From positions 297,797 through 361,796 of the forward strand of contig NZ_BMMF01000005.1 of assembly GCF_014645695.1 (NCBI RefSeq): DNA of 64,000 nucleotides, written 5' to 3'. Positions 42,869 through 52,489 of the stretch are shown here, piece after piece. Under the pieces are notes generated by a model. That model had not been told where the DNA came from and did not search any database. It was given only the letters and a program-made list of their open reading frames with translations. The stretch's first letter is position 1; each line of letters starts with the position of its first letter. The stretch is from Salinarimonas ramus. Lineage in GTDB: Bacteria; Pseudomonadota; Alphaproteobacteria; Rhizobiales; Beijerinckiaceae. A program made the position numbers and the translations under genes.

Positions 42869-43086
42869 GCGGCGGCTCGCTCTCCGATCTGTCGCCCGCT
42901 CTATCTATGCGACGCGGGCGCTCGATGGAAGGGCGCGGCGCGGGGCGAAACGTGCCGATCGCGGCTCGACCGGGCCCTGCCCCGTCGTCAGCCGGGCCCC
43001 GACGCGCTAGGCTTCCCCTCGCGCGTGTGGCAGCGGACACCGAGGACCGCGCGCGAAGAACGAGAAAGCGGAACGGGAGGGCGGCC

Positions 43087-44697
43087 TTGAGGGATTTCGG
43101 GACCTTCGACTACATCGTGGTGGGCGCCGGCTCGGCCGGCTGCGTCGTGGCGAACCGCCTCTCGCGAGACCCCTCGGCCCGGGTGCTGGTGCTCGAGGCC
43201 GGCGGCAAGGACGACTGGATCTGGTTCCACATCCCCGTCGGCTACCTCTTCGCCATCGGCAACCCGCGCGCCGACTGGATGCTGAAGACCGAGCCGGTCC
43301 CCGGGCTGAACGGCCGCACCCTCGCCTATCCCCGCGGCAAGGTGATCGGCGGCTCGTCGGCCATCAACGCCATGATCTACATGCGCGGCCAGGCGCAGGA
43401 CTACGACGGCTGGCGCCAGCTCGGCCTCGATGGCTGGGGCTGGGAGGACGTCAAGCCGATCTTCCTCCAGCACCAGGACCACGCCCGTCCGGACGCGCAT
43501 CATGCCGGCGGCGGTGAATGGCGCGTCGACTATCCGCGGGTGCGCTGGGACCTGCTCGACGCGGTGATCGAGGCCTGCGTCGCGGCCGGCATCCCGGCGA
43601 CGGACGACTTCAATCGCGGCGACAATTCAGGCGTCGGCTACTTCCAGGTGAACCAGAAGGGCGGCCGGCGCTGGTCCTCCGCCCGCGGCTTCCTCGCGCC
43701 GGCGCTCGGCCGGCCGAACCTGCGGCTCGAGACCGGCATCGCCGTGGAGCGCGTCGTGATCGAGGACGGGCGGGCCACGGGCGTCGTCTTCCGCCAGGGC
43801 GGGGAGACCTGCGTGGCGCATGCCGGCGGCGAGGTGATCCTGTGTGCCGGCGCGATCAAGTCGCCGCAGCTGCTCGAGCTCTCCGGCATCGGCGACGGCG
43901 CGCGCCTGCAGGCGCTCGGCGTCGAGACGAAGCATCACGCGCCCGGCGTCGGCGAGAACCTGCAGGACCATCTGCAGCTGCGCCCGATCTTCAAGGTGGA
44001 GGGCGTGCGCACGCTCAACGAGGATTACGGCAAGCTCTGGCGGCGGGCCTGGATGGGGCTCGAATACGCGCTGTTCCGGCGCGGGCCGCTGACCATGGCG
44101 CCCTCGCAGCTCGGCGCCTTCGCGCGCTCCTCGCCGGACTACGAGACGCCGAACCTGCAATTCCACTTCCAGCCCTTGTCGCTCGACAAGTTCGGCGACG
44201 CGCCCCACCCCTTTCCGGCCTTCACGGCGAGCGTGTGCAACCTGCGTCCGTCGAGCCGGGGGTCGGTCCACGCCACGAGCCCGGACCCGCACGCCCCGCC
44301 GGCGATCCAGCCGAATTATCTCGACACGCACGAGGATCGCCGGGTCGCGGCCGATTCGATCCGCCTCGTCCGGCGTATCGTGGCGCAGGCGCCGCTCGCG
44401 CGCTTCAGGCCGACGGAATACAGGCCGGGACCCGAGATCGACGGGGAGGAGGCGCTGGCACAGGCTGCGGGCGAGATCGGCACGACGATCTTCCATCCCG
44501 TGGGCACGGCCAAGATGGGGCCGTCGAGCGACCCGTCGGCGGTGCTCGACGGGCGGCTTCGGGTGCACGGGGTGGCGGGTCTTCGCGTCGTCGACGCCTC
44601 CGCCATGCCGCGCATCACGTCCGGCAACACCAACTCGCCGACGATCATGATCGCCGAGAAGGCCTGCGCGATGATCCTGGAGGCGCGGCGGGCCTGA
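43087..44697 (+). CDS. GMC family oxidoreductase (choline dehydrogenase-like)
   Basis: Encodes 536 residues. The FAD-binding dinucleotide motif is in [19 protein letters not shown], then [19 protein letters not shown], and the active-site region with [10 protein letters not shown] and [13 protein letters not shown] near the C-terminus. GMC enzymes oxidise alcohols or choline-type substrates; the substrate here is not predictable. The start is TTG 43087 with GGGAGGG five bases upstream, which gives the normal family length; the open frame runs back to 42907 but that part is not conserved. It is divergent from miaB. Confidence 0.93.
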   Translation: MRDFGTFDYIVVGAGSAGCVVANRLSRDPSARVLVLEAGGKDDWIWFHIPVGYLFAIGNPRADWMLKTEPVPGLNGRTLAYPRGKVIGGSSAINAMIYMRGQAQDYDGWRQLGLDGWGWEDVKPIFLQHQDHARPDAHHAGGGEWRVDYPRVRWDLLDAVIEACVAAGIPATDDFNRGDNSGVGYFQVNQKGGRRWSSARGFLAPALGRPNLRLETGIAVERVVIEDGRATGVVFRQGGETCVAHAGGEVILCAGAIKSPQLLELSGIGDGARLQALGVETKHHAPGVGENLQDHLQLRPIFKVEGVRTLNEDYGKLWRRAWMGLEYALFRRGPLTMAPSQLGAFARSSPDYETPNLQFHFQPLSLDKFGDAPHPFPAFTASVCNLRPSSRGSVHATSPDPHAPPAIQPNYLDTHEDRRVAADSIRLVRRIVAQAPLARFRPTEYRPGPEIDGEEALAQAAGEIGTTIFHPVGTAKMGPSSDPSAVLDGRLRVHGVAGLRVVDASAMPRITSGNTNSPTIMIAEKACAMILEARRA

Positions 44698-44724
44698 GGC
44701 CCGCCGGCATGGTGCGCTGGTGGA

Positions 44725-45561
44725 TCAGAACTTCACGCCGGCGGCGGCGCGCCAGGTGTTGACACTCATCTCCACCCCGGCGAGATCGGGGAAGAACAGG
44801 TATTGCCATTCGCCGCGCAGGAAGACGTTCTGCGTCAGCGCCACGTCGAGGCCCGCACCGGCTGCGAGACCCAGCGCGATGCCGCTGTCGGTTCCGGTCT
44901 CGGAGACCGGTTGGAGGGGTACGGCGCCGGTGATGGGAAGCCCATCGTCATCCACTCGCTCGCGGCTGCCGTCAACGCCCGCCGAGCGAACGACTTCATA
45001 CTGGGCCAGTGCGATGCCACCCGTGACGAAGGGAAGGAACGCGCCGAGCGTATATCCCGCTCGAGCTCTGAGCGTCGCCCAATTCTCGAGCTTGGCATCG
45101 ATGTTCCCCTTGGCCGTCACATTGTAACGCTCATTGTTCGATAATGTTTGGACCCTACTGAGAGTATCCAACCCACTTGAACTGAGCGCTCCTAAGGTTA
45201 CATCAGCTTCGATACCCAATATAGTTTCCGCGAACTGGAAGTTATAGCCGGCCAGGACCCCGAAGGTCGTGTCGCTCGCGTCCGGAATCTGCGGATTCAG
45301 CCATTCCGAGACCTGCATCTCTTCTTCTACGATCGTTCGCCGGAGCCCGAAAGCGATGAGGTCCCCGAGCGCCTTGTCCGCCTGGAAGGACGCGTTCGTC
45401 TGGCCTGCGAAGCCGGCGAAATAGCCGCCCTGCCAGGTGACGACGGGCTCGAGCCCACCCGATCCGTAGCCGCCGCGCAGGGGACCGAGATCGACGGCGG
45501 CGGCGCCGGTCGAGAGGAAGCCCGCGGCGAGCGCGGCGGTGGCGGCGAGCGGGATGCGCAT
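44725..45561 (-). CDS. Outer-membrane beta-barrel protein (Omp25/31-like)
   Basis: Encodes 278 residues. A signal peptide ([26 protein letters not shown]) is followed by alternating strands such as [16 protein letters not shown] and [21 protein letters not shown]. The protein ends in AAGVKF with a terminal Phe, the outer-membrane assembly signal. It looks like an Omp25/Omp31-type eight-stranded barrel. The DNA between about 45115 and 45240 is clearly richer in A/T than the rest, and encodes part of the surface-exposed region. It is the first of three tandem barrels on the minus strand. Confidence 0.88.
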   Translation of the reverse strand: MRIPLAATAALAAGFLSTGAAAVDLGPLRGGYGSGGLEPVVTWQGGYFAGFAGQTNASFQADKALGDLIAFGLRRTIVEEEMQVSEWLNPQIPDASDTTFGVLAGYNFQFAETILGIEADVTLGALSSSGLDTLSRVQTLSNNERYNVTAKGNIDAKLENWATLRARAGYTLGAFLPFVTGGIALAQYEVVRSAGVDGSRERVDDDGLPITGAVPLQPVSETGTDSGIALGLAAGAGLDVALTQNVFLRGEWQYLFFPDLAGVEMSVNTWRAAAGVKF

Positions 45562-45634
45562 GGGATCGATCCTCGAGAGGGTTCGTCGTCTCTGTCGGGT
45601 GTGGCGGAGGTCGCGGGGAAGCGCGAGCCCGCGC

Positions 45635-46459
45635 TCAGTACGAGCGCGAGATCGGGACGATGGAGGGTTCGGGCGCGGCGAAGGTCCAGCGTACGCCGAT
45701 CCGCGCCTCGTGCGCGGTGAGGTCGTCGACCTCGAACGTGGTGCCTGCCGCGGTCTCGAACTCGGGCGTGCCCAGATCGACGTAGCGGTAGCCGATGTCG
45801 AGCGAGAGGCTGCGGCCGAGGTCGACGGCGACGCCCGCCATCAGGGCCCAGGCGAAGTCGCCGCCGATCTCCTCGTCGTCCCGCAGGCGGGTGCCGAGGC
45901 CGATGCCGCCGATGGCGCAGGGCGCGACGCAATTCGTGACCGAGAAGTCGTCGAGCCGCGTCCAGGCATAGCCCACGCCGCCGCCGACATAGGGCGTGAA
46001 GCCGTGCCAGGTGCCGAGGTCGAGATAGACGTTGGCGAGCACGGTCGAGGCGGAGAGATCGCCCTGCGCGAACGCCGCCGCGTTCGGCACGCCGGAGAAC
46101 ACCGTCGCCGTGTTGGCGAAGCGGTGATCCGCCGTCACGTCGGCGCGGAGCCAGGAATTGAACTTGTAGCCGGCACCGAGACCGATGGACGGCGCGGGGT
46201 CGAGCTCCGCGCCGTCGAGGGGTGCGGAGACGCCGCCCACGCGGGCACGCGTCTCCGGATCGCGGTAGGCGGTGTAGCCGATGTCGCCGCGCAGGTACCA
46301 TCCCGAGCCGACGGGCGCCGAGGCCGGCGCCGGCCCGTCGAGGGCGGGCAGCGGCGGCAGCACGTCCGCGGCCGAGGCGGTGCCCGGCAGGAGGGCCATG
46401 GCGGCGAGCGCGGCCGCGGCCAGCGGAAGGATCGGACGGGAATGGATGAGGCGGCTCAT
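45635..46459 (-). CDS. Outer-membrane beta-barrel protein (second of three)
   Basis: Encodes 274 residues. The signal peptide contains LAAAALAAMALLPGTASA. Barrel strands are seen in GWYLRGDIGYTAYRD, YKFNSWLRADVTADHRFAN, LANVYLDLGTWHGFTPYVGGGVGYAW and SLDIGYRYVDLGTPE. The C-terminus ends VPISRSY with a terminal aromatic residue. The fold is that of Omp31/Omp25 porin-like proteins. It shares the motif FNSWLRADVT and the closing SRSx with the third barrel, indicating a duplication. A 73-bp gap separates it from the first. Confidence 0.9.
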   Translation of the reverse strand: MSRLIHSRPILPLAAAALAAMALLPGTASAADVLPPLPALDGPAPASAPVGSGWYLRGDIGYTAYRDPETRARVGGVSAPLDGAELDPAPSIGLGAGYKFNSWLRADVTADHRFANTATVFSGVPNAAAFAQGDLSASTVLANVYLDLGTWHGFTPYVGGGVGYAWTRLDDFSVTNCVAPCAIGGIGLGTRLRDDEEIGGDFAWALMAGVAVDLGRSLSLDIGYRYVDLGTPEFETAAGTTFEVDDLTAHEARIGVRWTFAAPEPSIVPISRSY

Positions 46460-46477
46460 GGGTCGGCTCCTCGTCGA

Positions 46478-47323
46478 TCAGAAGCTGCGGCTGATCGGGC
46501 CGGCGTGCACGGGCGCCGGCGCCTGCAGGTTCCAGCGCATGCCGACCTTCAGGTCGTGGGAGTGGATGTTGCCGATCTCCCACTTGTCCTCGCCACCGCT
46601 TACCCCGTCGAGCTGGTAGGTCTCGCCGGTGCCTCCATCGCCCATGTTGAGGTAGCGATAGCCGAGCTCCAGGGACAGGTTCGGCGAAACCTCGTAGCCG
46701 AGACCGGCATAGAGCGCCCAAGCGAAGTTGGTGCGCGAATCGGCGTCAGCGTAGGCAACGCCGCTATGTCCGCTTCGCAGGGTCACCACGTCACGGAAAT
46801 TGTCGATCGTCACATGAGCAAAGCCGGCGCCCGCCCCAACGAACGGCGTAACGCCGTGCCAGGTGCCGAGATCCAGGTAGCCGTTGACGAGGCCGACCCA
46901 TTCCGTCTTGTCGAAGTAGAATTCGTTGGCCTGATTGAAGGCGGCGGCCCCGGTCTGGCGTACGCGATCCAACCCGCGATATTGCGAACGACCGCGATAC
47001 TCACCAGTGACGTCGGCGCGCAGCCAGGAGTTGAAGCGGTACCCGACGCCCACACCGACGAAGGGTGAAGCCGCGAAATCGGAGTGCAGAAACTCGACCG
47101 CGTCCGCAGGAGTCCGGCGCTCCAGTTCGGGATTCTCCGGCTCGTCGGACTTCTGGTTCGACATGCCGATGTCGCCGCGCAGGTACCAGCCGCCGAAGCT
47201 CTCGACGTGGACCGGCACGGGGGCGGGCGGAAGCGTGGGAAGGTCGGCGGCTTGAGCGCTCGTCGCCACGACGCCGCCGAGGGCGGCGACGGCGACGACG
47301 AGGGCCGGCTCGAGGCGAATCAT
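46478..47323 (-). CDS. Outer-membrane beta-barrel protein (third of three)
   Basis: Encodes 281 residues. The signal peptide is IRLEPALVVAVAALGGVVATSAQA. The mature part has GGWYLRGDIGMSNQKSDEPE, YRFNSWLRADVTGEYRGRSQ, LVNGYLDLGTWHGVTPFVGAGAGF and SLELGYRYLNMGDGGT, closing with GPISRSF. It is the closest relative of the second barrel in this window. Upstream, 78-92 bases from its start, lies a perfect TTAA-N7-TTAA box. It is the most upstream gene of the three-barrel array and may share a promoter with them. Confidence 0.9.
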   Translation of the reverse strand: MIRLEPALVVAVAALGGVVATSAQAADLPTLPPAPVPVHVESFGGWYLRGDIGMSNQKSDEPENPELERRTPADAVEFLHSDFAASPFVGVGVGYRFNSWLRADVTGEYRGRSQYRGLDRVRQTGAAAFNQANEFYFDKTEWVGLVNGYLDLGTWHGVTPFVGAGAGFAHVTIDNFRDVVTLRSGHSGVAYADADSRTNFAWALYAGLGYEVSPNLSLELGYRYLNMGDGGTGETYQLDGVSGGEDKWEIGNIHSHDLKVGMRWNLQAPAPVHAGPISRSF

Positions 47324-47400
47324 GGCGAATGGTCCCCGTTCTCGTCGGCGCGGGCGAACGGCCCGCGGCTCTCACGGATAGGGACGATCGCAGAACTTCC

Positions 47401-47415
47401 TTAAGCGGGGCTTAA
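47401..47415 (-). promoter_or_regulatory. Perfect CtrA-type box upstream of the barrel array
   Basis: TTAA (47401-47404), GCGGGGC, TTAA (47412-47415), exactly the CtrA full-site consensus, 78-92 bases upstream of the third barrel's ATG. Two further TTAA half-sites follow at 47418-47421 and 47431-47434. CtrA binding is inferred. Confidence 0.6.
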
Positions 47416-47479
47416 CCTTAAGAGACACGGTTAAGCGCATCTCACCGGACGAAGGCGATCCGCGCCGCGCCGGCGCCGT

Positions 47480-48820
47480 TCAGGCGGCGGCGCGGGTGAC
47501 GGCGAGCGCGATCTCCTCCACGACCTCGCTGACGAGATCGCGGTCGTCGCCTTCGCCCATGACGCGAATCACGGGCTCGGTGCCCGACGGGCGGATGACG
47601 AGGCGCCCGCCCTCCCCCAGACGCGCGCGCCCGGCCTCGATGGTGGAGGCGACGGAGACGTCGTCGAGGGGGCGCCCGCTCTTGTAGCGCACGTTCTTGA
47701 GGATCTGCGGCAGCGGCTCGAAGCTCTGGCAGACCTCCGAGACCGGACGCTCGGAGCGCTTCACCACGGTGAGCAGCTGGAGCGCGGCGAGGAGCCCGTC
47801 GCCGGTCGTCGCGTAGTCCGAGAGGATGATGTGCCCCGACTGCTCGCCGCCGAGATTGTAGCCCTCCTCCCGCATGCGCTCGAGCACGTAGCGATCGCCC
47901 ACCGCCGTGCGCTCCATCGTAAGGCCCAGCCCCTGGAGGTAGCGCTCGAGGCCCAGATTCGACATGACGGTCGCCACGATGCCCGGGCGCGAGAGGCGCC
48001 CGTCCTCGTGCCAGCTGCGGGCGATGGCGGCCATCAGCTGGTCGCCGTCGACGAGGCGGCCCTTCTCGTCGACGATGATGACGCGGTCCGCGTCGCCGTC
48101 GAGCGCGATGCCGACGTCGGCCCGCAGCTCGCGCACCTTCGCGACGAGCGCCTCGGGGGCGGTCGAGCCGACCTCGCGGTTGATGTTGAAGCCGTTGGGC
48201 TCGACGCCGATGGCGATCACCTCCGCGCCCAGCTCCCACAAGGCCTCGGGCGCCACGCGATAGGCGGCGCCGTTGGCGCAGTCGAGCACGATGCGCAGGC
48301 CTTCGAGGTCGAGGAGGCGCGGCAGCGTGCGCTTGGCGAACTCGATGTAGCGGGCGTGCACGCCCTCCACGCGCCGGGCGCGGCCCAGGCCCTCCGACAC
48401 GGCGAGGCGCCGCGAGATGTCCCCGTCGATCAAGGCCTCGATCTCGAGCTCCACCTCGTCGGAGAGCTTGTAGCCGTCCGGCCCGAACAGCTTGATGCCG
48501 TTGTCCTCGTAAGGATTGTGCGAGGCGGAGATCATCACGCCGAGATCCGCACGCATGGAGCGCGTGAGCATGGCCACCGCCGGCGTCGGCATGGGGCCGA
48601 GCAGCAGCGTGTCCATGCCCACCGACGTGAAGCCGGCGACGAGGGCGTACTCGATCATGTAGCCGGACAGCCGCGTGTCCTTGCCGATGACGACGCGGTG
48701 GCGGTGATCGCCGCGACGGAAGGCGAGGCCCGCCGCCTGGCCGACGCGCAGCGCGAGCTCCGGCGTGATCTTGAGGTTGGCGCGGCCGCGGATGCCGTCG
48801 GTACCGAAATGCTTGCGCAA
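47480..48820 (-). CDS. glmM: Phosphoglucosamine mutase
   Basis: Encodes 446 residues. The enzyme converts glucosamine-6-phosphate to glucosamine-1-phosphate for UDP-GlcNAc and hence peptidoglycan and LPS. The phosphoserine is in [19 protein letters not shown] (Ser100), the metal loop is LDGDADRVI, and the specificity loop GGEQSGHII is intact; the C-terminal [15 protein letters not shown] binds phosphate. The start is TTG 48820 with GGAG eight bases upstream, giving the usual length. It faces flgB across a 236-bp gap. Confidence 0.96.
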   Translation of the reverse strand: MRKHFGTDGIRGRANLKITPELALRVGQAAGLAFRRGDHRHRVVIGKDTRLSGYMIEYALVAGFTSVGMDTLLLGPMPTPAVAMLTRSMRADLGVMISASHNPYEDNGIKLFGPDGYKLSDEVELEIEALIDGDISRRLAVSEGLGRARRVEGVHARYIEFAKRTLPRLLDLEGLRIVLDCANGAAYRVAPEALWELGAEVIAIGVEPNGFNINREVGSTAPEALVAKVRELRADVGIALDGDADRVIIVDEKGRLVDGDQLMAAIARSWHEDGRLSRPGIVATVMSNLGLERYLQGLGLTMERTAVGDRYVLERMREEGYNLGGEQSGHIILSDYATTGDGLLAALQLLTVVKRSERPVSEVCQSFEPLPQILKNVRYKSGRPLDDVSVASTIEAGRARLGEGGRLVIRPSGTEPVIRVMGEGDDRDLVSEVVEEIALAVTRAAA

Positions 48821-49056
48821 GGGACGTGCTCCGAGATCGTCGAGCGACGCATCGCGCCGCTCGTGTGGTTCAGAACGGATGCGGTTCAGAACACCCGCGC
48901 CGCGCGCGACGTCAAGGCGAGCCTGCCACGGGAGTGCTTCACATTCCGTAAGCGTTTGTAACGCCGCTTCGTTCGCCCCGCCGTCCCCGGCGCAAGCTCG
49001 ACGCAAGCCAGCCCGATCATCCTCGCCATCGTCAGCAACGACGAGGAGCTTCGCCC

Positions 49057-49437
49057 GTGGTCGACGGCATCCACCTCTTCAGCCTCGCCTCGCGCAAGTC
49101 CGAATGGCTCTCCGTGCGCCAGGCGACGATCGCCGAGAACGTGGCCAACGCCAACACGCCGGGCTTCCGCGCCCGCGACGTCGAGGCGTTCCGCGACGTC
49201 ATGGACCATACGAGCCTGCGGCTCGCGGCGACGAGCCCGGATCACCTCCTGCCGGCGCAGGACGCGCGCGTCTCCGAGACACGTACGCGCGACGGCTTGG
49301 CGATCAGCCATTCGGGCAATTCGGTGAGCATCGAGGAGGAGCTGATCAAGGCCTCCTCGGCGAGCCGCGAGCACTCGCTCGCCACCTCCGTCGTGAAGTC
49401 CTTCCACCGCATGATCCTGCAGAGCGTCCGAGGCTGA
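49057..49437 (+). CDS. flgB: Flagellar basal-body rod protein FlgB
   Basis: Encodes 126 residues. FlgB is the proximal rod subunit. The family start is seen as [35 protein letters not shown], with the NxAnanTPG motif shared by rod and hook proteins. The C-terminus [16 protein letters not shown] is the usual rod-assembly helix. The start is GTG 49057 with GAGGAG upstream. It opens the flagellar operon and is divergent from glmM; the 236-bp gap holds the promoters. Confidence 0.95.
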   Translation: MVDGIHLFSLASRKSEWLSVRQATIAENVANANTPGFRARDVEAFRDVMDHTSLRLAATSPDHLLPAQDARVSETRTRDGLAISHSGNSVSIEEELIKASSASREHSLATSVVKSFHRMILQSVRG

Positions 49438-49439
49438 CG

Positions 49440-49862
49440 ATGATGATCGACCCGCTCACCTCCGCCTCGCGCATCGCGGGCTCCGGCCTCGAGGCCCAGT
49501 CCACCCGCATGCGCATCATCGCGGAGAACCTGGCCAACGCCAACGCCACCGGCGACGCCGCCGGCACCGACCCCTATCGCCGCAAGACGGTGACCTTCGA
49601 CAGCGAGATCGACCGCGCCTCGGGCGCGAGCATGGTCAAGGTCGACGGCGTGGGCGCCGACCGTGCGCCGTTCCGCACGGAATTCGACCCGTCGCACCCC
49701 GCCGCCGACGAGAACGGCTACGTCAAGCTGCCCAACGTCAACATGCTCGTCGAGATGGCCGACATGCGCGAAGCGAACCGCGCCTACGAGGCCAACCTCG
49801 CCGTCATCCGCCAGACCCGCTCCATGGTCGCCCAGACCATCGACCTCCTGAGGAGCTCGTGA
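49440..49862 (+). CDS. flgC: Flagellar basal-body rod protein FlgC
   Basis: Encodes 140 residues. The proximal rod FlgC pattern is complete: [24 protein letters not shown] at the N-terminus and the conserved [25 protein letters not shown] close to the C-terminus. Start ATG 49440, or ATG 49443 directly after. It begins three bases after the flgB stop and its own stop shares one base with the fliE start, so the genes are translationally coupled. Confidence 0.95.
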   Translation: MMIDPLTSASRIAGSGLEAQSTRMRIIAENLANANATGDAAGTDPYRRKTVTFDSEIDRASGASMVKVDGVGADRAPFRTEFDPSHPAADENGYVKLPNVNMLVEMADMREANRAYEANLAVIRQTRSMVAQTIDLLRSS

Positions 49863-50197
49863 TGATCGACGCCGTCGACAGCCTCTCCAGCCTCGCCGGG
49901 ACCGGCGCCACCCGTGCCGCCGAGCGCATCGCGACCGCGGCGCAGGCGGCACCCGTCGCGCCGTCCTCCGCGACGAGCATGCCGGATTTCGGCGCGGTCC
50001 TCTCCGACGTGGCCTCGCAGGGCGTCAACGCGCTGCGCGAGGCCGAGGCGGCCTCGCTCGCCGGCATCAACGGCAAGGCCTCCGTCCAGCAGGTGGTCGA
50101 GGCCGTGATGAACGCCGAGCGCACCCTCCAGACCGCCGTCGCCGTCCGCGACAAGGTCGTGCAGGCGTACCAGGAAATCAGCCGGATGCAGATTTGA
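49862..50197 (+). CDS. fliE: Flagellar hook-basal body complex protein FliE
   Basis: Encodes 111 residues. FliE joins the MS ring to the rod. The C-terminal INGKASVQQVVEAVMNAERTLQTAVAVRDKVVQAYQEISRMQI contains the conserved EVMNAE-type and YQEI.RMQ segments. ATG 49862 shares one base with the flgC stop and has AGGAG six bases upstream; a GTG at 49859 is also in frame. After it the flagellar operon is interrupted by the antisense RES/Xre module. Confidence 0.95.
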   Translation: MIDAVDSLSSLAGTGATRAAERIATAAQAAPVAPSSATSMPDFGAVLSDVASQGVNALREAEAASLAGINGKASVQQVVEAVMNAERTLQTAVAVRDKVVQAYQEISRMQI

Positions 50198-50217
50198 GGA
50201 AAGGCGGCCTTGCCCGA

Positions 50218-50838
50218 TCACGAGGTCAGCGCGATGTCGAATCGCTCGAGAATGTACGGCATGTCGGGATCCTCGATCAGCGGAGAGACCTCCAGGACCC
50301 GAACCTTGCCGATTGCGCGATCGTAGATCGCGAGGTTCGGTGAAAGGTCCAGACGGGAGGGATACACGATGCCATCGAGCGTCGACGCGTGCTCGTGAAA
50401 GGCGACGGCCCAGAGATGCGCATTGCGATGATCGTAGCCACGCACGACCTCGCTCGGCACGCCCATTCTCACGGGCGCGTCGCCTCGAAGATCGAGCACC
50501 GATAGCGTCTCCACGATCTCGATCGTTGCGATCGACCGCTGCGTGAGATCCTCCTCGTCCAGGAGCGCTCTGCCCAGGATGCCGTCTCGACGGTCGCGCA
50601 GCACAGCCTCCAGGAAGCACGATGTCGATGTCTCGTTGAAATAGACGACACCGAAACGATCGTCGTCGCTCAGCGCTCGCGGGTCGCTGAAGCGGCTCGG
50701 TGATTTCGCGTACCCGAGAGGGTCGGGAAACTCGCTGCGATAGATGCGCCGATATCGCCGGCCTTTTGGAATTTCGCTCGTCAAGACCCGGCGCTGCTCG
50801 AAGCCGTGCGGCGGCTGCGCGATCGGCACGCTCGGCAT
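50218..50838 (-). CDS. RES-domain toxin (NAD+ phosphorylase-like)
   Basis: Encodes 206 residues. The RES signature is visible as RRIYRSEFPDPLGYAKSPSR and FSDPR, then FGVVYFNETSTSCFLEAVLRD, including the conserved Arg, Tyr and Glu positions around the active site. Such toxins degrade NAD+ and stop growth. It is encoded three bases after the Xre-type antitoxin gene on the same strand, the standard xre-res order. The pair lies antisense between fliE and flgG, interrupting the flagellar operon. GC is lower than in the flanking flagellar genes. Confidence 0.9.
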   Translation of the reverse strand: MPSVPIAQPPHGFEQRRVLTSEIPKGRRYRRIYRSEFPDPLGYAKSPSRFSDPRALSDDDRFGVVYFNETSTSCFLEAVLRDRRDGILGRALLDEEDLTQRSIATIEIVETLSVLDLRGDAPVRMGVPSEVVRGYDHRNAHLWAVAFHEHASTLDGIVYPSRLDLSPNLAIYDRAIGKVRVLEVSPLIEDPDMPYILERFDIALTS

Positions 50839-50841
50839 CCG

Positions 50842-51429
50842 TCAGGCGAAGGTCCCGCGCGCGATGCTCTCCGCCGTCCCGAGAACATCCTCCGAACGGC
50901 CCGCGACGAGGGCGTCGTGCCCCGTCGTGCCGCCGAGCTCCGCGTGAGGCATGCTCAGGAAGCGCCACACCGCCCACGCACCGCCGAGGAGCGCGTGCAG
51001 CTTCGGCAGCTCCGCGAAAGGCCGTCCCTCCGCATCGAGCTGCCATTCCGGGAAGCGATAGCCGCGCTTGACGCCCGCCATACCGACCAATCGCCCTTCC
51101 TGCCGCCAAGTGTTCACCGTCATGCGGCTCACCCCGAGCCGCCGCGCCATCTCGTCGCCGCTGAGCATGTCCGCACCGCTCAGCACCTCCGACGCAGCCA
51201 CTCGCCCGCGTGCCCGTGCGCGCTCGAGTGCCTCCTGGAGGGCCGCATGTCGTCCCGCGTTTCCTTCGTCTCGCACGATCTCCGGCGCCCTGTCCGGATG
51301 GACCGTGATCGTGACACGGGTGGTCTCGCCGGTGCGGACACTCTCGCGACGCGCGTCGGAAACGGCTCGCAGGAGATCGTCCGCGAGATCCCGCGCTTCT
51401 CGGGTCGTCAAGGTTCCGGTTTTCGCCAC
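50842..51429 (-). CDS. Antitoxin of the RES module (Xre-like HTH plus DUF2384-like C-terminus)
   Basis: Encodes 195 residues. A charged N-terminal region (LTTREARDLADDLLRAVSDARR, then TTRVTITVHPDRAPEI) precedes a helix-turn-helix, MLSGDEMARRLGVSRMTVNTWRQEG. The C-terminal GGAWAVWRFLSMPHAELGGTTGHDALVAG resembles the toxin-binding segment of DUF2384 antitoxins. It should bind and neutralise the RES toxin and repress its own operon. The start is GTG 51429. A TTGACA promoter and a 14-bp palindrome (51464-51477) lie just upstream. Confidence 0.85.
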   Translation of the reverse strand: MAKTGTLTTREARDLADDLLRAVSDARRESVRTGETTRVTITVHPDRAPEIVRDEGNAGRHAALQEALERARARGRVAASEVLSGADMLSGDEMARRLGVSRMTVNTWRQEGRLVGMAGVKRGYRFPEWQLDAEGRPFAELPKLHALLGGAWAVWRFLSMPHAELGGTTGHDALVAGRSEDVLGTAESIARGTFA

Positions 51430-51463
51430 GGCACGCCTCGAACGGTCGTTGGATTCTCGAAGA

Positions 51464-51477
51464 CTGTCGATCGACAG
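51464..51477. promoter_or_regulatory. 14-bp perfect palindrome, likely operator of the RES/Xre module
   Basis: CTGTCGATCGACAG is its own reverse complement. It sits 35 bases before the antitoxin start and directly downstream of the -10 region, where a repressor would block transcription. Confidence 0.65.
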
Positions 51478-51505
51478 GAGATCGGAAGCGGACGGTTTTT
51501 GTCAA
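51477..51505 (-). promoter_or_regulatory. Promoter of the RES/Xre module
   Basis: On the minus strand TTGACA (51505-51500), a 17-base spacer, then ATCTCC (51482-51477). The -35 is a perfect consensus; the -10 is weak. The palindrome follows it. Confidence 0.55.
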
Positions 51506-51670
51506 GTACGTAAAGCCGGCGTCCCGCGGCCCTGCGCGGACCGACAAGCCTCGCGCAGGTTCCACGTGAAACCCTGCCATCCAGTCGAGACAGAAGCGCC
51601 GCGTGCGCTCGGCCCTCCCCGGCTCGGCCGAGAACGCCGGGCCACAGGCCACAGATGAAGGAGAGACCCC

Positions 51671-52459
51671 GTGAAAGCGCTCGCCATCGCCGCCACCGGC
51701 ATGAACGCCCAGCAGCTCAACGTCGAGGTCATCGCCAACAACATCGCCAACATCAACACCACCGCCTTCAAGCGGGCGCGGGCCGAGTTCACGGATCTGC
51801 TCTATCAGACCGAGCGGCTCCAGGGCGTGCCCATGCGCGGCGGCGAGGCGGCGATCCCCGAGGGCGCCAATCTCGGGCTCGGCGTGCGCACGGCGGCGAT
51901 CCGGAACCTGCACATGCAGGGTGCGCTCTCGCAGACGGGCAACCGCCTCGACCTCGCGCTCGACGGGCGCGGCTGGTTCCAGGTGCAGGGCCCCGACGGG
52001 GAGATCCTCTACACCCGCGCGGGCTCCTTCAACACCAACGCCGAGGGCCAGCTCGTGACGATGGAGGGCTACCTCGTCGAGCCGGCGATCCAGGTGCCGG
52101 AGAACACGGTGGAGGTCGTGGTCAACCAGTCCGGCCAGGTCTTCGCCCGGGTGCCCGACCAGCAGGCGCTCGAGGAGCTCGGCCAGCTGACGCTCGCCAA
52201 CTTCGCCAACGAGACCGGCCTCGCGCCCATGGGCGGCAACCTGTACCGCGAGACCGAGGCCTCCGGCCAGCCGGTCGTGGGCGTGCCCGCCGATCCCGGC
52301 TACGCCAAGATCCACCAGGGCTACCTCGAGGCCTCCAACGTCGATCCCGTCAAGGAGATCACCCAGCTGATCTCCGCCCAGCGCGCCTACGAGATGAACT
52401 CGAAGGTGATCCAGGCCGCCGACCAGATGGCCTCCACCGTGACGAACGGCATCCGCTGA
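51671..52459 (+). CDS. flgG: Flagellar basal-body rod protein FlgG
   Basis: Encodes 262 residues, the usual length for the distal rod. The start [30 protein letters not shown] with the NxIAN motif, then [26 protein letters not shown] and [31 protein letters not shown], are diagnostic of FlgG. The start is GTG 51671 with AAGGAGAG upstream. It lies on the far side of the antisense RES/Xre module from fliE, so it may need its own promoter, or the transcript must read through. Confidence 0.95.
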   Translation: MKALAIAATGMNAQQLNVEVIANNIANINTTAFKRARAEFTDLLYQTERLQGVPMRGGEAAIPEGANLGLGVRTAAIRNLHMQGALSQTGNRLDLALDGRGWFQVQGPDGEILYTRAGSFNTNAEGQLVTMEGYLVEPAIQVPENTVEVVVNQSGQVFARVPDQQALEELGQLTLANFANETGLAPMGGNLYRETEASGQPVVGVPADPGYAKIHQGYLEASNVDPVKEITQLISAQRAYEMNSKVIQAADQMASTVTNGIR

Positions 52460-52489
52460 CGCCGCCGGACCGACCGGAGATCCGCCGCC

